Below, one piece after another: positions 1 through 8,194 of a DNA stretch of 64,000 bases (position 1 is the stretch's first letter; each line of letters begins with the position of its first letter). Source of the stretch: JAHRAW01 sp965249835 (GTDB lineage Bacteria; Pseudomonadota; Gammaproteobacteria; Arenicellales; Poriferihabitantaceae). Where the stretch lies: the NCBI GenBank assembly GCA_965249835.1, contig CBDFMY010000002.1, positions 1 to 64,000 of the forward strand, given 5' to 3'. Below the pieces are notes generated by a model. The model was not told the DNA's origin. It searched no databases and was given only the letters and a program-made list of their open reading frames with translations. Made by a program: the position numbers and the translations under genes.

Positions 1-119
1 CTGGCATCACGGTCGACATCAGAATAAACCGCCACCGTGGCGATACCCATGCGCCGCGCAGTTTTAATTACGCGACAAGCAATTTCAGCACGGTTGGCGA
101 TTAGGATTTTGGTGAACAT
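1..119 (-). CDS. Acyl-CoA carboxylase biotin carboxylase subunit, N-terminus (partial)
   Basis: Only the first 39 codons are in the window; the gene runs off the left edge. The visible start reads MFTKILIANRAEIACRVI, the nucleotide-binding N-terminus of the biotin carboxylase family (AccC/PccA/MccA), which carboxylates biotin using ATP and bicarbonate. With pccB at 3079-4611 and methylmalonyl-CoA mutase at 5116-7317 on the same strand, it is most likely the alpha subunit of propionyl-CoA carboxylase. The biotin carrier domain that would settle this lies outside the window. It is the last gene of the leftward propionate cluster and is separated from pccB by toxin-antitoxin genes. Confidence 0.85.
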   Translation of the reverse strand, partial: MFTKILIANRAEIACRVIKTARRMGIATVAVYSDVDRDA

Positions 120-151
120 TGGGGCAGTTTGTTTGCCCAAAATAACCGCCG

Positions 152-559
152 TCAAAGCAGTTGCTTTTGTCTGTCTGTGATATCCATAGATGCTTTCAAA
201 CAGTTACGAATCTCTGTGGTGATACTTTTCTCAAGATTTGCCACAATTTGAATAATATTAAGAAATCCCTTTTCGATAATTTCGGCTCTGTTTATCGTGC
301 GCGGTTCACCTAACACAATCCAGGTATTCCGCGGGAAAAAGTTTTTTTCGTCACCCGGGATGAAAAAATACGTCTTGGGACTATGGTGACATCCCGGCTC
401 AGCTTTTTTTCTCCCGATCTTTGAGGTAGTGAGGGCAAATAAATAATCACAGCCGATCTTTGCCCCCAACAGTACAAGATATTTATTCCGCCTTGTACCA
501 TCTTCAAAAGGAAAGCCGCGATGGTGTAGTCTGGCACCGACTCTTAAATCTCTGCTCAT
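152..559 (-). CDS. Candidate toxin paired with a Panacea-domain antitoxin
   Basis: A 135-residue soluble protein with a compact N-terminal half (KYLVLLGAKIGCDYLFALTT, then GCHHSP and KTYFFIPGDEKNFFP). Its size and beta-rich look resemble PemK/MazF-like toxins, but no catalytic motif could be confirmed, so the toxin role is an inference from context. The ATG (557-559) follows the TAA of the Panacea gene with no gap, which implies translational coupling in antitoxin-then-toxin order. The gene ends 32 bases before the biotin carboxylase start, so it lies inside the propionate operon. An unrelated cargo protein is the alternative. Confidence 0.5.
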   Translation of the reverse strand: MSRDLRVGARLHHRGFPFEDGTRRNKYLVLLGAKIGCDYLFALTTSKIGRKKAEPGCHHSPKTYFFIPGDEKNFFPRNTWIVLGEPRTINRAEIIEKGFLNIIQIVANLEKSITTEIRNCLKASMDITDRQKQLL

Positions 560-1156
560 TTATTGCAGACCCGTTCCACGAAAAACATCTTTTAAAATAA
601 TCAATTCATCTTTGTCAATAGTCGGCACTTGTTCAACAATCGGAGTGGACTCCAACGCCAAATCATATGAAATGGCATCTCCTTTCCCTTCACCCGTCTT
701 ATAAACTTTCTGCCACGGAAGTTTCGGATCATGGGAATGTGCGATCATGGCATCAGCTGTGTCTTCACCAAAAATAGTAGCCAGCCGTTTCATTATCGTC
801 AACTCCCTTGGAGTGAAGTACGTTGAATCGTATTCATCCTGCGGCATAAATTCCCGCCTGTCCAATTCACCTATGTCGTCAGCTACCTCCCTGACTCCTA
901 ATGGAGCATTTTCCCCTTCAACTTTTTTGGTATAGTTTTTGATTTCATCATACAGGTCAGCTGGAACAGGCCCTTTCGGGAGGGCGCGGTAAGCAAGCCC
1001 GGTCACTGACCTGCCCGCTTGGCGATAATGCTCAAAATCCAGAAAATACAGGAGTTTGAATAACTTGAGCGTGTAGCAATAGCGCGTATTGTTTAAAAAA
1101 TACGCAATCGCGTTCACCAGTTTTTCCCGGCGGTAGTGGATATATGATAATTGCAT
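560..1156 (-). CDS. Panacea-domain (DUF4065/SocA-like) antitoxin, copy 1
   Basis: A 198-residue protein with the hallmark of the Panacea (DUF4065, SocA-like) antitoxin domain: tightly packed helices with KLFKLLYFLDFEHYRQAGRS, then TGLAYRALPKGPVPADLY. Known Panacea proteins neutralise many unrelated toxins, usually encoded beside them. The reading frame is open to 1237, but the start at 1156 was chosen because the family match begins a few residues later and the paralogue at 2479-3063 starts at the same point. It abuts the candidate toxin with zero spacing. It is clearly related to the second copy (shared YCYTLKLFKLL and GRSVTGL), so the two probably arose by duplication. Confidence 0.8.
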   Translation of the reverse strand: MQLSYIHYRREKLVNAIAYFLNNTRYCYTLKLFKLLYFLDFEHYRQAGRSVTGLAYRALPKGPVPADLYDEIKNYTKKVEGENAPLGVREVADDIGELDRREFMPQDEYDSTYFTPRELTIMKRLATIFGEDTADAMIAHSHDPKLPWQKVYKTGEGKGDAISYDLALESTPIVEQVPTIDKDELIILKDVFRGTGLQ

Positions 1157-1185
1157 TTTGTTGGTGGCCTCAGCAAGCCAAACGA

Positions 1186-1214
1186 ATGCTACACGATTAA
1201 CGTAATTTTCACAA
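1186..1214 (-). promoter_or_regulatory. Candidate promoter of the Panacea/toxin pair
   Basis: Read on the minus strand there is a -35-like TTGTGA (1209-1214), a 17-base spacer and a -10-like TAGCAT (1186-1191), about 30 bases before the chosen start at 1156. This would let the pair be transcribed independently of pccB. Found by eye only. Confidence 0.35.
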
Positions 1215-1289
1215 TTGAATGTATAGGTCCATAACAAATGGCACTCCGGTTGGTTGATAATCAGGGATTGTAGCGGTTATTGCCCAGCT

Positions 1290-1776
1290 GGCGTTGTCGG
1301 ACTTTTTTTCTCGTTTACTTTTGGCATCGCAACGCGCCTTTGTCCTCTCGATTAACTATTACCCCCCATTCGTCATTCTCGCCGGCAGGCGGAAAAAATC
1401 GCCGGGAGCGCCATGAATCGACTGGGCGCGAGCGAAGCGAGCCCGAAGGGCGCGTATCAGGGATGATACGCGCAAATCCAGTCTGTTGTTCTCGCCAAAG
1501 GCGAGAACCCAGAACTAAAAAACGATGAGAGTAACTAATACCGTCATAATCCAAACCACATCCCCAGACCGTGATTCTCGACCGGCAGGCGAGAATCTAT
1601 TATAACCCCCAGCGGCGTTAGCCGCTATCATTTCGCGGCTACGCCGCGATAAAAGGAGTTCGGCTACGCCGAACGGTTTAATAACTGGATTGCCCGGAAC
1701 AAGCCGGGCAATGACAAATGATAGGCAATAGTGAATTGAAAAGACAAAAGCACATTGAGAATAAAAAGTCCGGCTT
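1290..1776. repeat. Mosaic repeat block 1
   Basis: The block chains several modules that recur in the window: a hairpin module with inverted GCGCGTATCA and CGAGCGAAGCGAG arms (about 1395-1472), a roughly 100-bp module with the hairpin GTTCTCGCCAAAGGCGAGAAC-like core (1477-1580), GGCGTTAGCC- and CGGCTACGCCG-type short palindromes, and a final module ending in TCCGGCTTTGCCGGA near 1776. The last module replaces the C-terminal half of the YoeB gene. No credible gene lies inside 1280-1660; frames open there are translations of the repeats. Confidence 0.85.
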
Positions 1777-1909
1777 TGCCGGAGCCTGCGTCGGGGTTGC
1801 GAAGCAGTTGTTTTATTATGAGGCAGAGTTTGTCATGCGTTCCTTTGTCCTTGCGCCGCAACTTTTCATACTCATCCCAAATGCCCACCCCAAATACCAG
1901 CGCCCTCAT
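1664..1909 (-). pseudogene. YoeB/Txe-family toxin truncated by a repeat element
   Basis: The first 45 or so residues (WDEYEKLRRKDKGTHDKL, then LLRNPDAGSGK) match the N-terminus of YoeB/Txe ribosome-dependent mRNA interferases, which normally read on into PLK..LSG..SRRI..EHRLVY. At the GSGK point (about 1776) the frame enters a repeat module and continues with an unrelated tail. The catalytic C-terminal part is therefore missing. Its ATG overlaps the Phd stop codon (ATGA), the normal arrangement of a phd-yoeB pair. The product should be inactive as an RNase. Confidence 0.8.
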
Positions 1910-2196
1910 TCATCGGCCCTGCGGCTGGTTGATGGTCTCTTTTTCGCAGTTTTTCCCGCACGCGCGCCCAATGATTTGGCGATTTGCCGCATCAAATCGG
2001 TGTCTTGCAACACCTGGATGGTCTCTTGCTCGCGCTCCCACTCATCGGCACTGAGAACGACAAAATACTTGCCATTTCCCTGCGTCACTTTGAGCGGCGA
2101 TTGATCGGTAGTCGCTTGTGCGGCGTTGCGTTTCAGATTCTCACTGAATTGCTTTATGTCGATGGTACATATGCGGCGGTTCTTTTGAGTCTGCAT
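1906..2196 (-). CDS. Phd/YefM-family antitoxin, partner of the truncated YoeB
   Basis: A 96-residue protein whose middle (LKVTQGNGKYFVVLSADEWE) fits the Phd/YefM fold, a DNA-binding N-terminus followed by a toxin-wrapping tail. The C-terminus is lysine/arginine-rich (AKKRPSTSRRADE). Phd/YefM antitoxins repress their own operon and neutralise YoeB-type toxins. Here the overlapping toxin is broken, so this is an antitoxin without a working local partner. It may persist as a repressor or by neutralising a related toxin elsewhere. Confidence 0.75.
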   Translation of the reverse strand: MQTQKNRRICTIDIKQFSENLKRNAAQATTDQSPLKVTQGNGKYFVVLSADEWEREQETIQVLQDTDLMRQIAKSLGARAGKTAKKRPSTSRRADE

Positions 2197-2235
2197 TGGA
2201 TGCCTCTTGTTTGTCGGGGAATAAAGAGATTGTAG

Positions 2236-2460
2236 TCAGAAAGCGTTGCGAATGCCACTTGACACATCAATCAGCGGCGCACTTAACCGCTGTTTAATTT
2301 CCGCTTCATGGGCATATTCAAAAAACAACTGCAACGCTTCAGTTAAGTTTTTGCGCGCATCATCAACGGTTTCGCCTTGACTCGCCACATCCACTTCGGG
2401 GCAAAGCGCGACATAGCCGTCTTTTTCTTTCTCGATGATTTCGGTTAGAGTGATTTTCAT
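2236..2460 (-). CDS. HicB-like orphan antitoxin
   Basis: A 74-residue protein with the partial RNase H fold of HicB-type antitoxins: EKEKDGYVALCPEVDVASQG, then ETVDDARKNLTEALQLFFE. HicB normally blocks the HicA mRNA interferase, but neither gap beside it (39 and 18 bases) nor the flanking genes encode a HicA. It follows the second Panacea gene by 18 bases. Stand-alone HicB-like proteins are common, so a lost toxin partner is likely but not proven. Confidence 0.75.
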   Translation of the reverse strand: MKITLTEIIEKEKDGYVALCPEVDVASQGETVDDARKNLTEALQLFFEYAHEAEIKQRLSAPLIDVSSGIRNAF

Positions 2461-2478
2461 TTTTACTACCTCGATAAA

Positions 2479-3063
2479 TCAAAATGCATGCTCCAATATG
2501 AGTCGCTCTTCTTCATCAATCGTCGGCTCTTCTTTGACAATCGAATCGGACTGCAACGCTAACCCGTAAGGAATAATGTTGCCTTGCCCTTCTCCTCTTC
2601 CATATATTTTTTTCCATGGAAGGTTAGGGGCATGAGAATATTGAGTCGTAATATCAGATTTAGTATCCTTGAAGAAAAACACCAACCGCTCCATAATTTC
2701 CAATTCACGCGGGGTGAAATAGGTCTCATCAAAATCTGCTTTCACCTTAAATTTACGCATTACAAGAGTATTGCTCAGATCATCCGGCGTTTCCCCCACT
2801 TCTAACCCAGCGACTTTTTCTGCGTCAACCGACTGAATTTGGCTATACAACTTAGTCGGAACCGGTCCTAATTCAAACGCATAATAATCCAACCCGGTCA
2901 CCGACCGGCCAGTTTGACGATAGTGTTCAAAATCGAGAAAATTCAAAAGTTTGAATAGTTTGAGCGTGTAACAATAGTCGGTGTTGCCTACAAAGTAGGC
3001 TATCGCACCTTCCAACTTTTCACGATGGTGATTAATAAACATTGACGACGTGTTGTTAGTCAT
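2479..3063 (-). CDS. Panacea-domain (DUF4065/SocA-like) antitoxin, copy 2
   Basis: A 194-residue paralogue of the protein at 560-1156, sharing YCYTLKLFKLLNFLDFEHYR, GRSVTGLDYYA and GPVPTKLY. It starts 15 bases after the pccB stop, so it is probably read from the pccB transcript. No toxin-like gene adjoins it; the next gene downstream is the HicB-like antitoxin. Its C-terminal region differs from copy 1 more than the helical core does, as expected if copy 2 once served a different toxin. The start could also be 21 bases downstream. Confidence 0.75.
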   Translation of the reverse strand: MTNNTSSMFINHHREKLEGAIAYFVGNTDYCYTLKLFKLLNFLDFEHYRQTGRSVTGLDYYAFELGPVPTKLYSQIQSVDAEKVAGLEVGETPDDLSNTLVMRKFKVKADFDETYFTPRELEIMERLVFFFKDTKSDITTQYSHAPNLPWKKIYGRGEGQGNIIPYGLALQSDSIVKEEPTIDEEERLILEHAF

Positions 3064-3078
3064 TGTGATGTATTGGTA

Positions 3079-4611
3079 TTAAAGCGGTATATTCCCATGC
3101 TTCTTCCACGGGTTTTCCAGTTTTTTATCCCGCAACATCGCCAGCGAGCGGCATAGCCGTTTGCGCGTGTCACGCGGGAAAATTACATCGTCAATGTAGC
3201 CGCGGCGTCCGGCAACGAACGGGTTGGCGAATTTTTCTCGATATTGCTCGGTGCGCGCTTCGATTGCCGCGGCGTCTTTTGCTTCTTCACGAAAAATAAT
3301 TTCGACTGCGCCTTTGGGTCCCATCACTGCGATTTCCGCGCTTGGCCAGGCCAGGTTGACATCGCCGCGCAAGTGTTTGGATGCCATCACATCATATGCG
3401 CCGCCGTAGGCTTTGCGCGTAATCACCGTTACTTTTGGCGCAGTACATTCGGCGTAGGCGTATAACAATTTCGCGCCGTGTTTGATGATGCCGCCGTGTT
3501 CCTGCGCGGTGCCGGGCATGAATCCCGGCACATCAACCAGCGTGACGATGGGAATATTGAAGGCATCGCAAAAGCGCACGAAGCGCGCCGCCTTGACCGA
3601 TGCGTTGATGTCCAAACAACCGGCAAGCACCATCGGCTGATTGGCTACGAAGCCAACGGGGTTGCCTTGCATGCGCGCAAAACAGATGACTATATTTTTC
3701 GCGTAGTTCGGTTGCAGTTCAAAAAAATCGCCCTCGTCGACTACCTTGCCGATAATTTCTTTAATGTTATATGGCAGGTTGGGATTATCCGGCACCAAGG
3801 TGTCCAAAGATTTTTCGGTGCGCGTGGGCGTGTCGTCGTTTGGGTGAAGCGGCGCGCGGTCACGGTTGTTTGCCGGCAGAAAATCAAAAAACTGTCGCGT
3901 CATCAACAACGCTTGCACATCATTTTCAAACGCCAGGTCGGCCACGCCGGAACGCGAAGCATGCGTCTTCGCGCCACCGAGATCTTCGGCGGTAACTTCT
4001 TCGTGGGTTACGGTCTTGACCACTTCGGGACCGGTCACGAACATATACGAACTGTCTTCCACCATAAAAATAAAATCGGTAATCGCCGGCGAATACACCG
4101 CACCGCCGGCGCAGGGACCCATAATTAAAGATAGTTGCGGCACCACGCCGGACGCGAGTACATTGCGCTGAAAAACTTCGGCATAGCCGCCGAGTGATGC
4201 CACGCCTTCTTGAATGCGCGCGCCGCCGGAATCGGAGATACCGATGATTGGCGCGCCCACTTTGATCGCCTGATCCATCACCTTGCAGATTTTTTCCGCG
4301 TGCGCTTCCGACAACGAGCCGCCGAACACGGTGAAGTCCTGGCTATAAACAAACACCAACCGGCCATTGATCGCGCCGTAGCCGGTGACCACGCCATCGC
4401 CGGGGATGGTTTTGTTTTGCATATCAAAGTCGGTGCAACGATGCTCGACAAAAATATCCCACTCTTCAAAACTGCCTTGGTCGAGCAAAACTTCAATGCG
4501 CTCGCGCGCGGTTAGTTTGCCTTTGTCGTGTTGCGTTGCAATGCGCGCCGCGCCGCCGCCTTGTTTGGCTTGCGCGCGTTTTTTCTCCAACTTTTCGATG
4601 ATTTCATGCAT
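3079..4611 (-). CDS. pccB: Propionyl-CoA carboxylase beta (carboxyltransferase) subunit
   Basis: A 510-residue carboxyltransferase that moves carboxyl from biotin to propionyl-CoA to give methylmalonyl-CoA. The N-terminus MHEIIEKLEKKRAQAKQGGG is typical, and AYGGAYDVMASKHL contains the aspartate that in characterised PccB proteins favours propionyl-CoA over longer acyl-CoAs. SGGARIQEGVASL and GPCAGGAVYSPA line the oxyanion sites. The frame is open to 4671, but 4611 is chosen because the family begins there; it leaves an 8-base overlap with the upstream gene. Methylmalonyl-CoA mutase upstream and the biotin carboxylase downstream complete the pathway. Confidence 0.95.
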   Translation of the reverse strand: MHEIIEKLEKKRAQAKQGGGAARIATQHDKGKLTARERIEVLLDQGSFEEWDIFVEHRCTDFDMQNKTIPGDGVVTGYGAINGRLVFVYSQDFTVFGGSLSEAHAEKICKVMDQAIKVGAPIIGISDSGGARIQEGVASLGGYAEVFQRNVLASGVVPQLSLIMGPCAGGAVYSPAITDFIFMVEDSSYMFVTGPEVVKTVTHEEVTAEDLGGAKTHASRSGVADLAFENDVQALLMTRQFFDFLPANNRDRAPLHPNDDTPTRTEKSLDTLVPDNPNLPYNIKEIIGKVVDEGDFFELQPNYAKNIVICFARMQGNPVGFVANQPMVLAGCLDINASVKAARFVRFCDAFNIPIVTLVDVPGFMPGTAQEHGGIIKHGAKLLYAYAECTAPKVTVITRKAYGGAYDVMASKHLRGDVNLAWPSAEIAVMGPKGAVEIIFREEAKDAAAIEARTEQYREKFANPFVAGRRGYIDDVIFPRDTRKRLCRSLAMLRDKKLENPWKKHGNIPL

Positions 4612-5119
4612 GGGAATTACTCGAGTTACAGACTTGGACAAGTTTTTCGTGAAATTTATTTTGGTTACCATTAGAAGGAAAAGATATACTTATTCCGTTG
4701 TTCAAAACGGTGAAGCCATTTTTCTCAAGTGGCTGTTCTAGTGTTTCGCAAATATTTGCTTTCACCAATATCAACGGTATTGTTTTTTGTGGATTGATAT
4801 TGCTCAAATCCTCAAGTAAAAACTTAAAATCATCGCATATTATTTGCTTTCGCTTGCTCTCTGTCAGGTTGTTAATTTGTCGATAAGTTGCATCAACGAG
4901 CAGGTAACCACATTTTTGGAAATACTCAAGCCCTTCTTTTTTATTGCTGGACGTGAACTCTATAAATTTCATCATTGCATTAAAAAGCGGTTCACTTGTT
5001 TTACCGCGTTCATCATAAAAATACTTTCCGGAGACAGGAGGAGATTCCAAAATAAAAATATGCCGTAGATTATTCGGCTGGTATTGGTTGCGCAGATTTA
5101 GATAGTCATCTTTATTCAT
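4604..5119 (-). CDS. Unknown AT-rich gene inserted between mutase and pccB
   Basis: A 171-residue soluble protein. The N-terminal IFILESPPVSGKYFYDERG resembles the active-site-proximal motif of some uracil-DNA-glycosylase-fold proteins, but the match is short and no function is assigned. Base composition is clearly richer in A+T than the flanking genes. It overlaps the mutase stop by 4 bases (5116-5119) and the pccB start by 8 bases, so it is fully built into the operon and probably translationally coupled. No mutase chaperone (MeaB-like) or epimerase features are visible. Possibly acquired by transfer. Confidence 0.6.
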   Translation of the reverse strand: MNKDDYLNLRNQYQPNNLRHIFILESPPVSGKYFYDERGKTSEPLFNAMMKFIEFTSSNKKEGLEYFQKCGYLLVDATYRQINNLTESKRKQIICDDFKFLLEDLSNINPQKTIPLILVKANICETLEQPLEKNGFTVLNNGISISFPSNGNQNKFHEKLVQVCNSSNSHA

Positions 5120-7317
5120 CGTGATTTCTGCTCCAACAACTTCAATACCTCACCGGCAGCCTCGGGAATATTCGTCCCCGGACCAAAAATGGCGGCGACA
5201 CCACATTCACGAAGCATGGCGTGGTCGCCCGGCGGAATTACCCCGCCGCAAATCACCGTAATGTGATCGCACTTTGCGGCGCGCAATGCATTCATCACCG
5301 CCGGCACCAGCGTTCTATGCCCGGCGGCTTGCGAAGAAATTCCGATGATGTGCACATCATTTTCAATCGCTTGATTAACCGCTTCCTGCGGCGTTTGAAA
5401 CAATGCGCCAATATCCACATCAAAACCCAAATCAGCGAACGCGGTGGCGATAGTTTTCGCGCCGCGGTCATGCCCGTCCTGTCCGAGTTTGACCACCAAC
5501 ATGCGCGGCCGCCGCCCTTCCTTCGCGGCAAATTTTTTAATCTTGTCGGTTAGCATTGTGAATTTTTCATCGCCTTTGTATGCCGCGCCATACACACCGC
5601 CGACCGAGCGGATTGGCGCACGATGGCGATTATATACGCCTTCCAGGGTGTCGGAAATTTCACCCACGCTCGCGCGCGCGCGCGCGGCATTAATCGCCGC
5701 CGCCAACAAATTTCCCGCACCCGATTCGGCAATACCGCGCAACTCAGCGCGCGCCGCCTCAACTTGCGCCGGGTCGCGTTGTTGCCGCACCGTTTGCAAG
5801 CGTTGGATTTGCGCTTCGCGAACCGCATGATTATCCACCACCAAAATATCCACTTCCGCTTCGTCCTGCAATTGATAACGATTGATGCCGACGATCACTT
5901 CTTCACCGCGGTCGATGCGCGCCTGTCTTTTAGCCGCGGCTTCTTCGATGCGCAACTTCGGCATACCGGCTTCAACCGCCTTGGTCATGCCGCCCATCGC
6001 TTCGACTTCATCGATCAACTTGCGCGCCTCAATCATTAAACTATGCGTCAGACTCTCCACATAATAAGAACCCGCCAACGGATCAACCACATGCGCAACG
6101 CCGCTTTCATGACGCAACACCAACTGCGTGTTACGCGCAATGCGCGCCGAGTTTTCCGTGGGCAATGCCAACGCTTCGTCAAAGGAATTGGTGTGCAATG
6201 ACTGTGTGCCACCAAGCACCGCCGCCAGTGCTTCGATGGTTGTGCGAACGACATTGTTATACGGGTCGCGGCTGGTGAGGCTGACCCCGGATGTCTGGCA
6301 GTGCGTGCGCAACATCAGCGAGCGCGGCTCCGACGGTGAAAAGTTTTTTTCCATTAACTCCGACCACAAAGTTCGTGCGGCGCGCAACTTGGCAATCTCC
6401 ATAAAAAAATTCATGCCGATGCCGAAGAAGAATGACAAGCGCGGCGCAAATTGATCGACCGCCAGGCCGCCGGCCATCGCGGCGCGCACATATTCGATTC
6501 CATCGGCAAGGGTGTATGCCAACTCCTGAACGATGGTGGCGCCGGCTTCTTGCATGTGGTAGCCGGAAATGGAAATCGGATTGAAACGCGGCATCGACTC
6601 GGCGGTGTAAGCGATGATGTCGGAGACAATTTTCATCGATGGTTGCGGCGGATAGATATAAGTGTTGCGCACCATGAATTCTTTAAGGATGTCGTTTTGC
6701 AATGTGCCCGACAAATTTTTTTGCGCCGCACCCTGCTCTTCGGCGGCCACGATATACATCGCCATAATCGGTAACGCCGCGCCGTTCATGGTCATGGAAA
6801 CCGACATCTTGTCCAAAGGAATGTGGTCGAACAAAATTTTCATGTCCTCCACCGTATCAATGGCGACCCCGGCTTTGCCCACATCCCCTTCCACGCGCGC
6901 ATGATCGGAGTCGTAACCGCGATGGGTCGCCAAATCAAACGCAACCGACAAACCGGTTTGCCCGCCTTTCAGGTTGGCGCGATAAAACGCGTTGGATTCC
7001 TCGGCGGTGGAGAAGCCGGCGTATTGCCGAATGGTCCACGGGCGGCCGACATACATCGTTGCCTTTGTGCCACGGGTATACGGCGGCAAGCCCGGCAAGG
7101 TATTGACATCGGCGATGCGCTCAAGATCCTCGCGCGTATAAAGCGGTTTGATGTCGATGCCTTCCGGCGTGCGCCACAGAAAATCCGCGGACGCATGGTC
7201 TTTTATTTCCGCATTTTTAATTTCGTTGGCGGCAAGTTGCCGCCAGCGTTCGTGCAACGTTTCCTGCGAAGTTGCGCCCGCGTCTCTTTGGTTTTTGTTC
7301 GTAGTTGCTTTGATCAT
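5116..7317 (-). CDS. Methylmalonyl-CoA mutase (single-chain, B12-dependent)
   Basis: A 733-residue enzyme that isomerises methylmalonyl-CoA to succinyl-CoA with adenosylcobalamin. The N-terminal TIM-barrel holds YVGRPWTIRQYAGFSTAEES and GLSVAFDLATHRGYDSDH, the classic substrate-binding stretches. The C-terminal cobalamin domain (about residues 590-733) has DGHDRGAKTIA with the lower-axial histidine and CGGVIPPGDH. The start at 7317 (MIKATT) is chosen over an upstream open stretch because the family length (about 710-750) fits. It heads the leftward propionate operon. The ScpA/MutB type is meant; a specific symbol is withheld. Confidence 0.93.
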   Translation of the reverse strand: MIKATTNKNQRDAGATSQETLHERWRQLAANEIKNAEIKDHASADFLWRTPEGIDIKPLYTREDLERIADVNTLPGLPPYTRGTKATMYVGRPWTIRQYAGFSTAEESNAFYRANLKGGQTGLSVAFDLATHRGYDSDHARVEGDVGKAGVAIDTVEDMKILFDHIPLDKMSVSMTMNGAALPIMAMYIVAAEEQGAAQKNLSGTLQNDILKEFMVRNTYIYPPQPSMKIVSDIIAYTAESMPRFNPISISGYHMQEAGATIVQELAYTLADGIEYVRAAMAGGLAVDQFAPRLSFFFGIGMNFFMEIAKLRAARTLWSELMEKNFSPSEPRSLMLRTHCQTSGVSLTSRDPYNNVVRTTIEALAAVLGGTQSLHTNSFDEALALPTENSARIARNTQLVLRHESGVAHVVDPLAGSYYVESLTHSLMIEARKLIDEVEAMGGMTKAVEAGMPKLRIEEAAAKRQARIDRGEEVIVGINRYQLQDEAEVDILVVDNHAVREAQIQRLQTVRQQRDPAQVEAARAELRGIAESGAGNLLAAAINAARARASVGEISDTLEGVYNRHRAPIRSVGGVYGAAYKGDEKFTMLTDKIKKFAAKEGRRPRMLVVKLGQDGHDRGAKTIATAFADLGFDVDIGALFQTPQEAVNQAIENDVHIIGISSQAAGHRTLVPAVMNALRAAKCDHITVICGGVIPPGDHAMLRECGVAAIFGPGTNIPEAAGEVLKLLEQKSR

Positions 7318-7418
7318 GATTGGTGCTCGCGAATGATGCTTGCACAAAAGAACAGTGTAACGGAAAGCGCGCCATAAAAGTAGCGCGCAAAACAAACCGC
7401 CACTGCCGCCGTTTTGTC

Positions 7419-8012
7419 TTAACGATTGGCAGATACAAACAACTCCATTCGCTCCAGCAGTCGCGCCGGATTGTCTTCCATAATCATCAAGTCGCGGTTG
7501 CTCGGTTTGACGAACCCTTCCGCCACCACTTGATCTAAAAACTTTGCAAGGCTGTCGTAGTATCCGCATGCATTAAAAACCGCGCATGGTTTTTTATGAA
7601 ACTTCAGTTGCGACCAGGCGAGGGCTTCGAATAACTCTTCCAGCGTTCCATATCCGCCGGGCATGGCGATAAAACCGTCCGACAATTTCGCCATCAATGC
7701 TTTGCGCTCGTGCATGTTGTCGACCACTTTCAATTCGCTGATTTTGTCGTGGACGACTTCTCTGTTTGACAACGATCGCGGGATGATGCCGATGACTTCG
7801 CCGCCACCGGCGACCACGCAGTCGGCGATGCGTCCCATCAAGCCGATGCGCCCGCCGCCGTAGACCAGGCCAATGCCGCGCGCAAGCAATTCATTGCCGA
7901 GTGAGTCGGCGGCTTTTAAGTAATCGGTGCGCTTGCCCGACTTTGCGCCGCAGTATACGCAGATTCTTTTCATTGACTGACTCATCGGCGGGCTGGCGGA
8001 AACATTGTGCAT
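7419..8012 (-). CDS. LOG-family nucleoside monophosphate phosphoribohydrolase
   Basis: A protein of up to 197 residues of the TIGR00730/LOG family. It carries the signature PGGYGTLEELFEALAW and the glycine-rich GLVYGGGRIGLMGRIAD. Plant and fungal members release cytokinin bases from their riboside monophosphates; the bacterial role is often general purine nucleotide hydrolysis. The conserved part begins at MKRICVYCGAKSGKRTDYL (start 7973). In-frame ATGs also exist at 7985 and 8012 and none has a convincing ribosome site, so the N-terminus is uncertain by 13 residues. It is divergent from icd and probably monocistronic. Confidence 0.85.
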   Translation of the reverse strand: MHNVSASPPMSQSMKRICVYCGAKSGKRTDYLKAADSLGNELLARGIGLVYGGGRIGLMGRIADCVVAGGGEVIGIIPRSLSNREVVHDKISELKVVDNMHERKALMAKLSDGFIAMPGGYGTLEELFEALAWSQLKFHKKPCAVFNACGYYDSLAKFLDQVVAEGFVKPSNRDLMIMEDNPARLLERMELFVSANR

Positions 8013-8194
8013 CGGAAGCGTGGTTTTTTCTTGTTCATACTTTGATTAGGATGGTTATGGTTGTTGGTTGAGATGAAATTATAAGCCACTTTTCGACACC
8101 ACGCCGAAAAACTCGCCCACGCCACGCGCAATTTTCGCCGCTAATCGGATACAATCAACCATCGTCATCCACGGACCATCCGGAGAAACAATCA

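Noticed and set aside
1315..1554. Small frames in the block between YoeB and Panacea copy 1
   Set aside because: They are translations of shared repeat modules.
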